Assembly (NCBI GenBank): GCA_052034255.1 | Contig: JBPOIU010000017.1 | Location: forward strand, 1-64,000 | Source: JADJEK01 sp052034255 | Lineage (GTDB): Bacteria; Planctomycetota; B15-G4; JADJEK01 | Reading direction: 5' to 3' | DNA: 64,000 bases | Shown here: positions 57,051 through 64,000 of the stretch, piece after piece | Numbering within the stretch: the first letter of the stretch is position 1 | Layout: each line of letters opens with the position of its first letter | The notes under the pieces: model-generated | Databases searched by the model: none | The model's input: the letters and a program-made list of their open reading frames with translations, nothing else | Told to the model about the DNA's origin: nothing | Made by a program: the position numbers and the translations under genes

Positions 57051-57156
57051 AGCCTGTCACGCTAGAGGTCGCGGGTTCAAGTCCCGTCACCCTCGCCACT
57101 TTTGAAGTCGCAACCCCGCGCACAGTGTCGCAACTGGCGCGGGGTTGTGCGTTTTC
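57051..57156. repeat. attR, 106-bp direct repeat
   Basis: Identical to 46260-46365. It contains only the 3' part of the tRNA-Asp gene, lacking the 5' half, and so does not encode a functional tRNA. It marks the right boundary of the element; chromosomal sequence resumes at 57157. Confidence 0.95.
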
Positions 57157-57218
57157 TGCCTACAGCCGCACGCCCCGGCACCCGCCACGCGCTCCCTCGA
57201 CCTGACGCCCCCTCCGCG

Positions 57219-58016
57219 TCAATGCGCGTCGAGGAACCGCTTCTCCATGTACAGCGCGTGCGTCGCAATCGGCTCGTAGCCCATGCGCGCATAGATCGGC
57301 TTGCCCGCGTCCGTCGCGTGCAGGAACGATGGAACTTCGCCGTGCACCTCTGCTGCGGCTTCGAGCGCGCGGAGCATCGCGGCCGCCGCATAGCCGCGAC
57401 GCTGCTGACCTGGATCCGTCGCGACCCATCCGACGTAGCGATGTCCGTCCACCATGGCGACCGACGCGCAGCACGCGGGCTTGCCCGCTGCCGAACCCAC
57501 CACCGGGAAGAACTCCCTCCAGAACGACGCGTGCCCCATGACGCCCTTCGCAGCGGCGAGGTCCATGCCGTAGGCCGCCGCATTGACGTCGAGGACGGCG
57601 GAGCACGCGGAGTCGCTGCGCGCGAGTTCGAGGCGTAGACCTTCCGGCACACGCCCACTCGCGGGGACGCGTGGGGCGACCATGCCGGTCAACGTCATCG
57701 CCGGCGCAAGGCCGCAGCCATCGAGCTCGGCCGCCGCGTCGAGTCCGGGCTCGAGCGCCTCGTGCGTGACGACGAAGAACCACGGCACGGCGGGATCGGA
57801 CGCGAAGGTGCTCGCGCGGCGCGCCGTTGCGGCGAGCTCTCGTGCCGTGATGCCGCGCCGCGTCGGCACCGCGACGTTGAAGAAGCCGATGGGAATCCCG
57901 CTGAAGATGAACTCGGTTCCGTCGACGCTCGCCGCGCGGTGGCCCGGGCATGGCGCGCACAGGAGATTCCACGCGGCGATGAACTGCCGCACGCTGAGTT
58001 CCACGGAATCGGTCAT
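57219..58016 (-). CDS. GNAT-family acetyltransferase
   Basis: 265 aa. The C-terminal half is a GNAT domain: YVGWVATDPGQQRRGYAAAAMLRALEAA is the acetyl-CoA loop and LHATDAGKPIYARMGYEPIATHALYM motif B. The N-terminal half resembles a degenerate GNAT-like or family-specific domain. The ATG at 58016 is preferred for its GAGAGG site. The substrate cannot be told from sequence. It is the first chromosomal gene after the element. Confidence 0.75.
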   Translation of the reverse strand: MTDSVELSVRQFIAAWNLLCAPCPGHRAASVDGTEFIFSGIPIGFFNVAVPTRRGITARELAATARRASTFASDPAVPWFFVVTHEALEPGLDAAAELDGCGLAPAMTLTGMVAPRVPASGRVPEGLRLELARSDSACSAVLDVNAAAYGMDLAAAKGVMGHASFWREFFPVVGSAAGKPACCASVAMVDGHRYVGWVATDPGQQRRGYAAAAMLRALEAAAEVHGEVPSFLHATDAGKPIYARMGYEPIATHALYMEKRFLDAH

Positions 58017-58070
58017 CTGGAACCTCTCGAACGTCGGGTCAGTGTCGAGGCTCGTTCGCACGGACGCTGG

Positions 58071-61000
58071 TTACTTCACTCGTGCTTCGTCGAGTTCGGC
58101 GCGCCACGCGGCTGCCTCCGTCGGTTCGCCAGTCGCCTCGTAGAAGCGCACGAGCCGTTCGAGGGCTTCGGGAATGCGGACCGCGGCTTCCGCGGGAATC
58201 GTCGCTTCGCGTTCTTTCATCCCGCGGTAGCCGTCAAGCAGCAGCGGCTTTGCCTCGTCGAACCGCTGCTGCCCAAGCAATGCTGCCCCGAGCAGCGACT
58301 TCGTATTGAACGTCGTCCAGTCTTCGGGTGCTTTCGCGTCGCGAATCGCCAGGCACTCGCGGAGCAGAGGCTCCGCGCTGGTCCACGCCTGAAGTCGCAA
58401 CAGGGTCAGCGCGTAACCCGCCAACCCCGCGGCAAAGTCCGGACCGTCTTGCGGCAACGTCTCGCGGAGCTCGGCAACGACCAGCTCGATCAGTGCCGCG
58501 ACCTTCGCGGAGTCGACCGGCCTGGATGCCTCGACGGACATCGCGTACGCCTTGAGAAGGTATTGCGCGCAAGGGCCCCGGTCTGACAATTGCCGGCTCG
58601 TCTCGTACGCGTCTTCGAGCAATGGCAGCGCCTCGTCGAGCCGTCCGGCCGCCAGGTAGTTGATTCCGAGGTTCCCGACGGCAAGGATCGTCGATGGATC
58701 CTGACGGCCGCCAGCAGCGTCGCGGAGCGCCAAACCCTCTTCGAAGAGAGGAATGGAGCGATCGAGCCGCCCCCGGGACCAGAAGAAGACGCCGACTTCG
58801 TTCAGCGTATCGGCGACGAGCATGTCGTCGCGGGGCGCGATGCGCCGCGATATCGCGAGCGCTCGCTCGAAATGCGGCTGTGCTGCGTCCGGCTGTCCCG
58901 AATCGACAAGCGTGTTCGCGAGTAGGAGAGCCGACTCGACGGCAGCTCGGAAGTTGCCGGGCTCGAGGCGCTCGAGGATCTCCGTGAGCTTCGCGAATGC
59001 GGCTTCCGCTTCTTCGGTGCGACCCAATCGAATACGCACCGACGCCAGGGCCGACAGGGCCCTGGTCGTATCGAAGTGACCTCGAGGAAAGAATCGCGCC
59101 AACGATTCAACTGCTTCGACGAGCAGGGGCTCGGCCTCGGCGTCTCGCCCGAGTTGGATGAGTAGTTCCGCCACGATGACCAGCGACTCACCCAGGATCG
59201 GATGATCGCCGCCGTAGAGGCGCCGGCGCATTTCCAGTGCTTCCACGGCGAGCGGCAGCGCGTCGGCAGGGCGCCCGAGCCCCCGCCGTGCTTGCGCGAC
59301 GTACATCAGCGCGAATGCCGTCCCCTGGTGATCGGCTGCGAACAGCCGCCGGTACATCTCGAGAGTCTGAACAGCGAGTGGCTCGGCCTCCGCGTAGCGA
59401 CCCAAGGTGCATCGAATCGTCGCGACGTTGCCGAGTGCGACCGCGACATAGGGATAGTCGCCGGGGTGCAAGCGGCGGTACATCCCCAGTGCTTCGACGA
59501 AGAGTGGCTCGGCGTCCGCCGGGCGGCCCGCGTTTGCGTACATGCCCGCGAGGTTGTTCAGGCTCTCCGCCACGTCCTGGTGGTCACCCGTCACGAGGCG
59601 TCGGCGCATCTCGAGCGCTTCGACGAACAATGGCTCCGATTCCGCAAGGCGGCCGAGCGCCACCCTTGCCTGAGCGAGATTGTCGAGGCTCGCCGCCACC
59701 TCTTGATGGTCGCCGCCTCTGAGGCGTCGTTCCATCTCGAGGCGCTGCGCGTACAGAGCTTCGGCGTCAGCGAAGCGACCGATCGCATACAGAGCATCGC
59801 CGAGAGTGTTCAGGCTCGCCGCCACCTCGACGTGGTCACCGTCGTAGAGGCGCTTCCGCGTCGCGAACGCGTGCGCGGCCAACGGTTCGGCCCGCGCCAC
59901 TTGCCCGTTGTTCATCAGGATCAACGCGATCGTGTCCTGTAGTCCAGCCTCGGTCTCGGGGTCGTCCCGGAAGCGGCCCGATTCGAGGTCCGCGATCGCC
60001 GCGTCCATCGCCGCCAGGATTGTCATGTCCTGCCGGCCGTCCGCGTTCGTCGCGTCGCTCGCCTTGAGCGCCGTGGTCACGAACTCGCTGATCGTCTCGG
60101 CGCGCGTGCGGGCCTTCTTCTCCTGCGCTGCAGCGGTCTCCGCGCGCTCGCGCTCGGCGACCGCGCGCATCATGCCCGTCGACGTGCCGACCACGCCGAG
60201 CACCAGCGCCGCGGCCACGATGCCGCCCGCGACCACCTGGCCGCGGTTGCGCCGCACGAACTTCCGCATTCGATACGCGGCGCTCGGCGGCCCGGCCGTG
60301 ACCGGCTCGTCGTTCAAGTGCCGCCTGATGTCGGCGGCCAGACCGTTCGCCGTTTCGTAGCGGCGCGTGCGGTCCTTCTCCAAACACTTCATGACGATCC
60401 AGTCGAGATCGCCGCGCAGCGCCGCTCCGAGCTTCTTCACGTCGACGTGCCGCTGCTGCGCCGTGCGCGCCGCGGTCTCGCCGAGTGCGGAGATGCGCGT
60501 GCTCGGCTTGTGCGGTTCGACCTCGCGGATCGTGCGCATCATCTCGGCGAAACTGCCCTCGAGCAGCGCCTGCATGTCGAACGGTGTCGTGCCCGTCAGC
60601 AGCTCGTAGAGCAGCACGCCGAGCGAGTAGATGTCGCTGCGCGTGTCGATGTCGAGGCCCGACATCTCGGCCTGCTCCGGCGACATGTACGCCGGCGTGC
60701 CGATCATCTGCCGGTGCTCCGTGAACAGCGTCTTGCTGGTCAGTTCGCTGTTGGTCGCCTTGGCGATGCCGAAGTCGATCACCTTCGGCACCGGCACGCC
60801 GTCGTGCAGAGTCACCAGCACGTTCGAGGGCTTGATGTCGCGGTGGATGATCCCTTTCTGATGCGCGTGCTGGATCGCGTGGCAGACGCTCGCGAACAAC
60901 TCGAGCCGTCCGCTCGTGTCGACGCGCTCCTGGTCGCAGTACGCGAGGATCGGAATGCCCTTGATGTACTCCATCACGAAGTACGGGCGGCCCGTCTCGG

Positions 61001-61274
61001 TCGCGCCGGCGTCGAGCACCTTCGCGATGTGCGGGTGATCCATCATGGCCAACGCTTGGCGCTCGGCCTCGAAGCGCGCGATCACCTGCTTCGTGTCCAT
61101 GCCGAGCTTGATGATCTTCAGAGCCACGCGCCGCTTCACCGGCTCGCGCTGCTCCGCCATCCAGATCGTCCCCATCCCGCCTTCGCCGATCTGCTCGAGC
61201 AGCTTGTAGCGGCCGATCTGCGCGCCCGGCTGTTCGCCGCTCGCGGCTGACTCGAGGTCGACGTCGTGCGTCAT
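58071..61274 (-). CDS. Membrane Ser/Thr protein kinase with TPR domain
   Basis: 1067 aa. The Hanks-type kinase domain spans about 22-320: glycine loop IGEGGMGTIW, Lys53 in VALKIIKL, HRD 144-146 with catalytic Asp146, DFG 167-169 and APE-equivalent SPEQAE. A membrane helix (347-369) leads to an extracytoplasmic part with about 12 tetratricopeptide repeats of roughly 42 residues, many ending ...ALEMRRRL.GGDHP, as in planctomycete kinases of this class. It probably senses or docks partners outside and phosphorylates proteins inside. The ATG at 61274 gives a normal N-terminus. Confidence 0.93.
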   Translation of the reverse strand: MTHDVDLESAASGEQPGAQIGRYKLLEQIGEGGMGTIWMAEQREPVKRRVALKIIKLGMDTKQVIARFEAERQALAMMDHPHIAKVLDAGATETGRPYFVMEYIKGIPILAYCDQERVDTSGRLELFASVCHAIQHAHQKGIIHRDIKPSNVLVTLHDGVPVPKVIDFGIAKATNSELTSKTLFTEHRQMIGTPAYMSPEQAEMSGLDIDTRSDIYSLGVLLYELLTGTTPFDMQALLEGSFAEMMRTIREVEPHKPSTRISALGETAARTAQQRHVDVKKLGAALRGDLDWIVMKCLEKDRTRRYETANGLAADIRRHLNDEPVTAGPPSAAYRMRKFVRRNRGQVVAGGIVAAALVLGVVGTSTGMMRAVAERERAETAAAQEKKARTRAETISEFVTTALKASDATNADGRQDMTILAAMDAAIADLESGRFRDDPETEAGLQDTIALILMNNGQVARAEPLAAHAFATRKRLYDGDHVEVAASLNTLGDALYAIGRFADAEALYAQRLEMERRLRGGDHQEVAASLDNLAQARVALGRLAESEPLFVEALEMRRRLVTGDHQDVAESLNNLAGMYANAGRPADAEPLFVEALGMYRRLHPGDYPYVAVALGNVATIRCTLGRYAEAEPLAVQTLEMYRRLFAADHQGTAFALMYVAQARRGLGRPADALPLAVEALEMRRRLYGGDHPILGESLVIVAELLIQLGRDAEAEPLLVEAVESLARFFPRGHFDTTRALSALASVRIRLGRTEEAEAAFAKLTEILERLEPGNFRAAVESALLLANTLVDSGQPDAAQPHFERALAISRRIAPRDDMLVADTLNEVGVFFWSRGRLDRSIPLFEEGLALRDAAGGRQDPSTILAVGNLGINYLAAGRLDEALPLLEDAYETSRQLSDRGPCAQYLLKAYAMSVEASRPVDSAKVAALIELVVAELRETLPQDGPDFAAGLAGYALTLLRLQAWTSAEPLLRECLAIRDAKAPEDWTTFNTKSLLGAALLGQQRFDEAKPLLLDGYRGMKEREATIPAEAAVRIPEALERLVRFYEATGEPTEAAAWRAELDEARVK

Positions 61275-61379
61275 GGCGCCCCCAGGCTCGAAATCCCGAG
61301 GCCGCCTTCTACCCGATTGCGCGACCCGCGGGCTCGTGCCGCATGGCGTACGACCTCCACGGCGACCACCACCCCACGT

Positions 61380-61710
61380 TCAACGCACGAGCGTGAACGC
61401 CGACGGTGCGCCCGCGACCGCGTCCGCGCCGTTCACGACGATCGGCTGCACGAGGAACGTGAACGCGTCGATCGTCGCGGGCACCAACGCTGGCGCCGGA
61501 ACCGTGAAACTCAGCGTGTCGGCTGGCGGGGTGATCGAGCCGAGCACGAACAGCCCGATGAACGGCGGCGGGACGATCAGCCAGCCCGGGATCGCGAGCG
61601 GAAGGTGCGCGTCCTGGATCGACCACGCGAGCCACGCGAGATCCCGCCGGCAGTGCGGGAGCTGGGGCACGAAGGCGGTTGCGCCACCTCCGACGCCCAA
61701 CCGTGCGTGA
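61380..61710 (-). pseudogene. C-terminal remnant of a secreted protein
   Basis: The minus-strand frame from about 61710 to the stop at 61380 reads as a beta-rich exported domain (AWSIQDAHLPLAIPGW, FVLGSITPPADTLSF, FTFLVQPIVVNG). It resembles the C-terminal domain of many secreted proteins of this group. Upstream in the same frame the translation turns into basic non-coding sequence with no signal peptide, so the N-terminal part has been lost. An intact short gene is less likely. Confidence 0.45.
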
Positions 61711-61923
61711 TTCTCGTCGTCGTGGGTGATCTCCCGCGGGTCTGTCTCCGCGGATCCACGATTCGTACGCGAGTCGACGAGCCGTCCGCCGCTCGCTGCG
61801 CCGCGCGGGCGCTGGACTTCTGCCGCTTCGTGCGTTCGCCGCTCCGATACCCGCGTCACGCGGCACCTGCGTTGCGCGTTGCTCGTGCGGTCGTCCATTC
61901 CGTTCACGGAGGTGAGCTTCGCC

Positions 61924-64000
61924 ATGATTCGCGCATGGTCTTCGATCTTCGTGTCCGCGTCGTGCCTCGCCGCTTCCGTCGCGTGGGGACAAGACTGGTC
62001 GTCTCTGGAAGACGCCGTCGAGGTTTCCTCCGAAACGGCGGCCGGCGCGTTACCGGGCGCCGCGGCCCGCGGGGCGCGGCTGCTGCGACTGACCCAGACG
62101 GTCGACGGATCGCACGATGGCCGACTCGTCGCGGTGTACGCCGATGCGAATCACGACGAGGCGGTGTGGAGTCCTCTCGCGCTCGAGCACCTGCCGCGCG
62201 ACGTCTTCGTCCGCCACTCCGATGACGGCGGCAAGACATGGACCGATCCGGTCAACGTGTCGAACTCGGCGAATCTGTTCTCCGCGCTGACCGATCACGA
62301 CGGCGACGGCGCCGCCGAACCCTACTTCGGCGATTGCGAGGATCCGGTCGTCTTCGCCTCGGGCGATCGCATCGTCGTCGCCTGGATCGGCGCATACGTG
62401 CCGGCACCTGGTTGGGAGTTCGGAGACGTCGGCGCGAACGCGGCGCAAGGCGCGATCGAGTACGAAGACGACGCGCTGAAGGTCGGTACGCGCACGGTGC
62501 CGTTCCACGCCGTGTTCGCCGCGGTCTCGACCGACTGCGGCAGTTCTTGGGTGCGCGGGGACATCGCGCATCACGCTCCCGCACTGCAGTTGACGGCGGG
62601 TGCGCGCGATGCCGCGCGCGTCGTCCAGCACGGAGCCGGTTCGCGTTGGGCGTTGGCTTGGCAGGAAGATCCGAACGGCTCCGTTCCGGTGTTCGTCGAC
62701 GACGGTGACGACGCTGCCGGGGCATGGGCCGCGAACGGCACGGACGTCTGGTACACGTTCGCCGCGAACGTCGCCGCGTTCCCCGACGATCTCGTGAGCC
62801 ACGTCGCGCCATTGTCGAACCACAGCGCGTACGACCTCACTCTGCCCGGTGCGCCGCTGTCCGGCCCCGCTGGCTCCATCGAAGGTCACGCCGCCGTTCG
62901 CCCCGCGCTGGCACTCGTCGTCGACGGCCCGACGATTCGTGCACTCGTCGCCTATGAGGAGTCGAAGGCCGATCCCGGCGATCTCGACGGCGCACGCCCG
63001 CCGATCCGCCCGCTGCAGCAACAAGGAAAGGCGGGCCCGACGCTCGGAACTCCTGAGTCGACGAAGGACGTCGTGCTCGCGAGCGGCGCGACTTCGGGGC
63101 GCACGATCCAGTTCCATTCGTTCGCGTTCGATGCGCCGGCACAAAGCGGCGCGCCAACGAGCCGCAGCGGCAGCGCCGGCACGACGGTCTCGTCGCTGCT
63201 CGAGAACGCACGGAGCGCGCAGCTCGCGTCCCGAACGCCAAACGGCATCGACCCCGCGCTGTGCGTCGTCTGGCGCCAGGGCTTCGGCAAGCTCGGCACG
63301 CCGGCCGACGTCGTCGGCAAGCTCGCGCCGACGCTCGACGAGCCAGCGCTCGCCGCCGCCGTGGCGCGCAACTTCAGCGCGGACACACCGACGGCTCTTC
63401 CCGCGGATCTGGGCGACTCGACCGCGACGAATCCGGTCGAGGATGCGTTCGAGCCTCGCCTGCTGCTCCGCGGGCCCGACGTGTTCGTCGGTTACGCGTA
63501 CGCCGCGCACCGGCAACTCGCGCGAACGACGGATCAACAGAACTACGACTTCTGGCTGCGGCGTTCGACCGACGGCGGCTCGACGTGGCTGGCGCCGGAG
63601 AATCTCACGACGCTTCCGCCCACGGCGAACGTGCTCGACGTCGCGTTGATCGCACCGCCCGAACTCGGACCGGACGTCGACCCGGCGCTCGTCGTCGCGT
63701 TCGGCGCGCGGACGAAGAGCTCCGGTCTCGCGGGAGATCTGTTCATTCGGCGCACCCGCGATCTCGGCGCGACGTGGACGCCGGCGATGCCGTTCGCGAA
63801 CACGCCCGAACCGGAGTTCGCTCCGCAGCTCGTCGCGACTCCGAGTGCCTCGACGATCGGTGCGCTGTGGTTGCGGAACGGCCTCGTCGACGACGCGATG
63901 TTCGCGGAACTGTCGAACTCGTGGTTCACGCCGGGCGACCGCTTGAGCGTGACGTTCCCGAACGCGGGAGCGACGGTGGACGCCGAATTCGACGCGCTGT
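61924..64000 (+). CDS. Secreted sialidase-like (Asp-box) protein, 3' end outside window
   Basis: At least 692 aa and open at the window edge. The signal peptide MIRAWSSIFVSASCLAASVAWG is cut before QDW. GGAGGTGAG lies seven bases before the ATG. Asp-box motifs SxDxGxxW appear as SDDGGKTWTDP, STDCGSSWVRG, STDGGSTWLAP and TRDLGATWTP, the blades of a sialidase-type beta-propeller. Catalytic arginines were not assigned, so sialidase activity is not claimed. It may belong to the long choice-of-anchor surface proteins, whose anchor would lie beyond the window. Confidence 0.75.
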   Translation, partial: MIRAWSSIFVSASCLAASVAWGQDWSSLEDAVEVSSETAAGALPGAAARGARLLRLTQTVDGSHDGRLVAVYADANHDEAVWSPLALEHLPRDVFVRHSDDGGKTWTDPVNVSNSANLFSALTDHDGDGAAEPYFGDCEDPVVFASGDRIVVAWIGAYVPAPGWEFGDVGANAAQGAIEYEDDALKVGTRTVPFHAVFAAVSTDCGSSWVRGDIAHHAPALQLTAGARDAARVVQHGAGSRWALAWQEDPNGSVPVFVDDGDDAAGAWAANGTDVWYTFAANVAAFPDDLVSHVAPLSNHSAYDLTLPGAPLSGPAGSIEGHAAVRPALALVVDGPTIRALVAYEESKADPGDLDGARPPIRPLQQQGKAGPTLGTPESTKDVVLASGATSGRTIQFHSFAFDAPAQSGAPTSRSGSAGTTVSSLLENARSAQLASRTPNGIDPALCVVWRQGFGKLGTPADVVGKLAPTLDEPALAAAVARNFSADTPTALPADLGDSTATNPVEDAFEPRLLLRGPDVFVGYAYAAHRQLARTTDQQNYDFWLRRSTDGGSTWLAPENLTTLPPTANVLDVALIAPPELGPDVDPALVVAFGARTKSSGLAGDLFIRRTRDLGATWTPAMPFANTPEPEFAPQLVATPSASTIGALWLRNGLVDDAMFAELSNSWFTPGDRLSVTFPNAGATVDAEFDAL

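Larger units (their letters stand above)
46260..57156. mobile_element. Integrative element in tRNA-Asp carrying a restriction-modification system
   Basis: 10,897 bp bounded by perfect 106-bp direct repeats; the excised circle would be 10,791 bp. It encodes a tyrosine integrase next to attL, an XRE regulator, a primase/helicase, an excisionase-like HTH protein, an unknown 338-aa protein, a PLD-type restriction enzyme with two DNA methyltransferases and a small membrane protein. Nearly all genes run on the minus strand. No capsid, tail, relaxase or mating-pair genes are seen, so it is a satellite-like or mobilised island, not a complete phage or conjugative element. GC content is visibly lower from about 51.9 to 56.2 kb. 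Confidence 0.88.

Noticed and set aside
57065..57098. Second tRNA-Asp at the right end of the element
   Set aside because: Only the 3' half of the tRNA is present, so it cannot fold as a tRNA; it is the attR copy.
46260..57156. Complete prophage or conjugative element
   Set aside because: No capsid, portal, terminase, tail, relaxase or type IV secretion genes are visible.
58400..60000. Repeated DNA in the kinase gene, considered as a CRISPR or satellite array
   Set aside because: The periodicity is the 42-residue TPR protein repeat; the DNA repeats are imperfect and in frame.
62050..63537. 495-codon minus-strand frame near the right end
   Set aside because: It is antisense to the Asp-box protein, which has a signal peptide and a strong ribosome site.

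Overview
The window looks like a high-GC chromosome of a planctomycete-type bacterium (Planctomycetota is an inference). The clues are an ECF sigma factor fused to a long exported repeat region, a Hanks-type kinase with a TPR tail, several large exported carbohydrate- or sialidase-like proteins, and AP-superfamily phosphodiesterases. No rRNA or other marker fixes the lineage. About 45 protein genes and one tRNA are supported, most of them in long co-directional runs.

Layout. 0.1-3.3 kb (minus): PolB-like exonuclease, ABC ATPase, lipoprotein, TPR protein. 3.4-8.7 kb: acylornithine carbamoyltransferase, a zincin-type metallopeptidase, the NrfH/NrfA ammonifying nitrite reductase, a GNAT enzyme. 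8.7-12.4 kb: beta-carbonic anhydrase and the sigma-factor/repeat fusion. 12.6-23.4 kb (minus): a probable operon lon, PDZ lipoprotein, galT, glgA, sensor kinase, response regulator, glgC, joining protein quality control, sugar-nucleotide/glycogen synthesis and signalling. 23.5-28.9 kb: two tandem exported PcRGLX/YetA-like glycan-active proteins. 29.3-39.1 kb (minus): an eight-gene, tightly packed isoprenoid operon (polyprenyl diphosphate synthase, phytol/dolichol-kinase-like protein, DUF92/VTE6-like protein, UbiA prenyltransferase, SDR, membrane protein, two AP-superfamily proteins). 39.3-46 kb: repeat protein, FabZ-like dehydratase, an lgt frame with an in-frame amber codon, RNase HII-like protein, transglutaminase lipoprotein, degenerate signalling proteins and a MITE-like palindrome.

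46.26-57.16 kb is an integrated genetic element. It sits in the 3' part of tRNA-Asp(GUC) and is bounded by perfect 106-bp direct repeats. It carries a tyrosine integrase, an XRE repressor, an excisionase-like HTH protein, a primase/helicase and, in a visibly lower-GC block, a three-gene restriction-modification system: a BfiI/NgoFVII-like PLD-fold nuclease with two DNA methyltransferases. No virion or conjugation genes are visible. The integrase reading frame runs through the attachment site. In the excised circle it would continue in frame for 74 more residues that now lie stranded at the right end, so integration itself changes the integrase C-terminus.

57.2-64 kb: GNAT protein, Ser/Thr kinase with TPRs, the remnant of a secreted protein, and a sialidase-like secreted protein that runs off the end of the window.
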